A stretch of DNA of 6,380 bases, taken from Pseudaestuariivita sp. (GTDB lineage: Bacteria; Pseudomonadota; Alphaproteobacteria; Rhodobacterales; Rhodobacteraceae). Of the stretch, positions 5,713 to 6,380 are shown in pieces. The position numbers and the translations under genes are program-made. Under the pieces are notes generated by a model. That model was not told the DNA's origin. It saw only the letters and a list, made by a program, of their open reading frames with translations, and searched no databases. Each line of letters starts with the position of its first letter. Position 1 is the stretch's first letter. The DNA lies in contig JAHDCH010000061.1 of assembly GCA_020629995.1 (NCBI GenBank), positions 1 to 6,380 of the forward strand. The letters run 5' to 3'.

Positions 5713-6380
5713 CAGATCGAGGTGCAGATGTATTTCATCTCGAGGAATTCCTCGATCCCGTGTTTGGAGCCTTCGCGCCCGAGGCCCGATTGCTTGACCC
5801 CGCCAAAAGGCGCGACCTCGGTCGAGATCAGGCCGGTGTTGACGCCGACCATGCCGTATTCCAGAGCCTCCTGAACGCGGGTGATGCGGCCGATGTCGCG
5901 GGCGTAGAAATAGGAGGCGAGGCCAAAGATAGTATCGTTGGCCATGGCGACAACCTCTTCCTCGGTGTCGAACTTGAAGAGCGGGGCGAGGGGGCCGAAC
6001 GTCTCGTCCGAGGCGACGAGCATCTCTTGCGTCACGCCCGAGACGATGGTCGGTTCATAGAAGGTGCCGCCGAGCGCGTGCGCCTTGCCGCCGGCGATGA
6101 CCTTGGCGCCCTTGGAGGTGGCGTCGGCCAGATGCTCTTCGACCTTGTCCACCGCATCGGCGTTGATCAGGGGGCCGGTGGTGACGCCGTCCTTGAGGCC
6201 ATCGCCCACGTTCAGCTTGGCCACGGCGGCCTTCAGTTTTTCGGCGAAGGCGCCATAGACGCCGGCCTGCACGTAGATGCGGTTGGCGCAGACGCAGGTC
6301 TGGCCGTTGTTGCGGAATTTGCAGATCATCGCGCCTTCGACGGCGGCATCGAGATCGGCGTCGTCAAAGACGATGAAGGG
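5712..6380 (-). CDS. gabD: Succinate-semialdehyde dehydrogenase, C-terminal part (5' end outside window)
   Basis: The frame is open to the right edge of the window, showing the last 222 residues of an enzyme normally about 480-490 long. It oxidises succinate semialdehyde to succinate with NAD(P)+, the last step of 4-aminobutyrate degradation, in the cytoplasm. [17 protein letters not shown] holds the catalytic Cys (codon 6294-6296). [15 protein letters not shown] ([13 protein letters not shown]), [61 protein letters not shown] follow in the order and wording of E. coli GabD, as recalled. The two cysteines spaced Cys-x-Cys are also present in E. coli GabD. The catalytic Glu and most of the cofactor site lie outside the window. 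The downstream serine hydrolase begins on the last base of the stop region (TGATG). Family call is strong; cofactor preference cannot be checked here. Confidence 0.93.
   Translation of the reverse strand, partial: PFIVFDDADLDAAVEGAMICKFRNNGQTCVCANRIYVQAGVYGAFAEKLKAAVAKLNVGDGLKDGVTTGPLINADAVDKVEEHLADATSKGAKVIAGGKAHALGGTFYEPTIVSGVTQEMLVASDETFGPLAPLFKFDTEEEVVAMANDTIFGLASYFYARDIGRITRVQEALEYGMVGVNTGLISTEVAPFGGVKQSGLGREGSKHGIEEFLEMKYICTSI

Noticed and set aside
1..6380. tRNA, rRNA, CRISPR, insertion sequence or phage signature
   Set aside because: No cloverleaf, regular repeat-spacer pattern, transposase or terminal inverted repeats with target duplication were seen by eye.

Overview
The window is GC-rich with strong third-position G/C bias. 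It reads as a chromosomal segment of an alphaproteobacterium, most likely a Rhodobacterales (Roseobacter/Paracoccus-like) species. That placement rests on codon usage, the close GabD match and a G-tract/C-tract intergenic hairpin element of the kind scattered through such genomes. It was judged from memory, not by a search.

Layout from left to right. (1) Positions 1-585, plus strand, hold the C-terminal part of an alpha/beta hydrolase. (2) Positions 578-1756, minus strand, hold a class A FAD-dependent aromatic-ring monooxygenase resembling salicylate hydroxylase, converging on the hydrolase with an 8-bp overlap. (3) Positions 1757-1993 are non-coding, with a strong GC hairpin behind the next operon and a cluster of TTGCAA motifs upstream of the monooxygenase. 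(4) Positions 1994-4461, minus strand, are a two-gene operon: an ECF-type sigma factor followed, through an ATGA start/stop overlap, by a YfbK-like von Willebrand factor A (VWA) protein with one membrane span. (5) Positions 4462-4599 are non-coding, with the sigma-gene promoter region and a composite hairpin element. (6) Positions 4600-6380, minus strand, hold the 3' part of gabD followed, through a TGATG overlap, by a membrane-anchored SxxK serine hydrolase (beta-lactamase/NylB-like).

The most interesting signal is in the sigma/VWA operon. A bipartite motif (ACCCGCCAAGGATCG, 12 nt, then CGTCyTAC) occurs twice on the minus strand with identical spacing. One copy lies directly before the sigma start codon. 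The other lies inside the 5' coding part of the VWA gene, in a different frame, so the similarity is at DNA level. Each copy has an A/T-rich patch just upstream. The internal copy is followed about 46 nt later by AGGAG and an in-frame ATG (Met70) immediately before the membrane span. This suggests an autoregulated ECF promoter pair, with the internal promoter making a shorter VWA protein that lacks the cytoplasmic, possibly sigma-binding, N-terminus. This is inference from sequence only.
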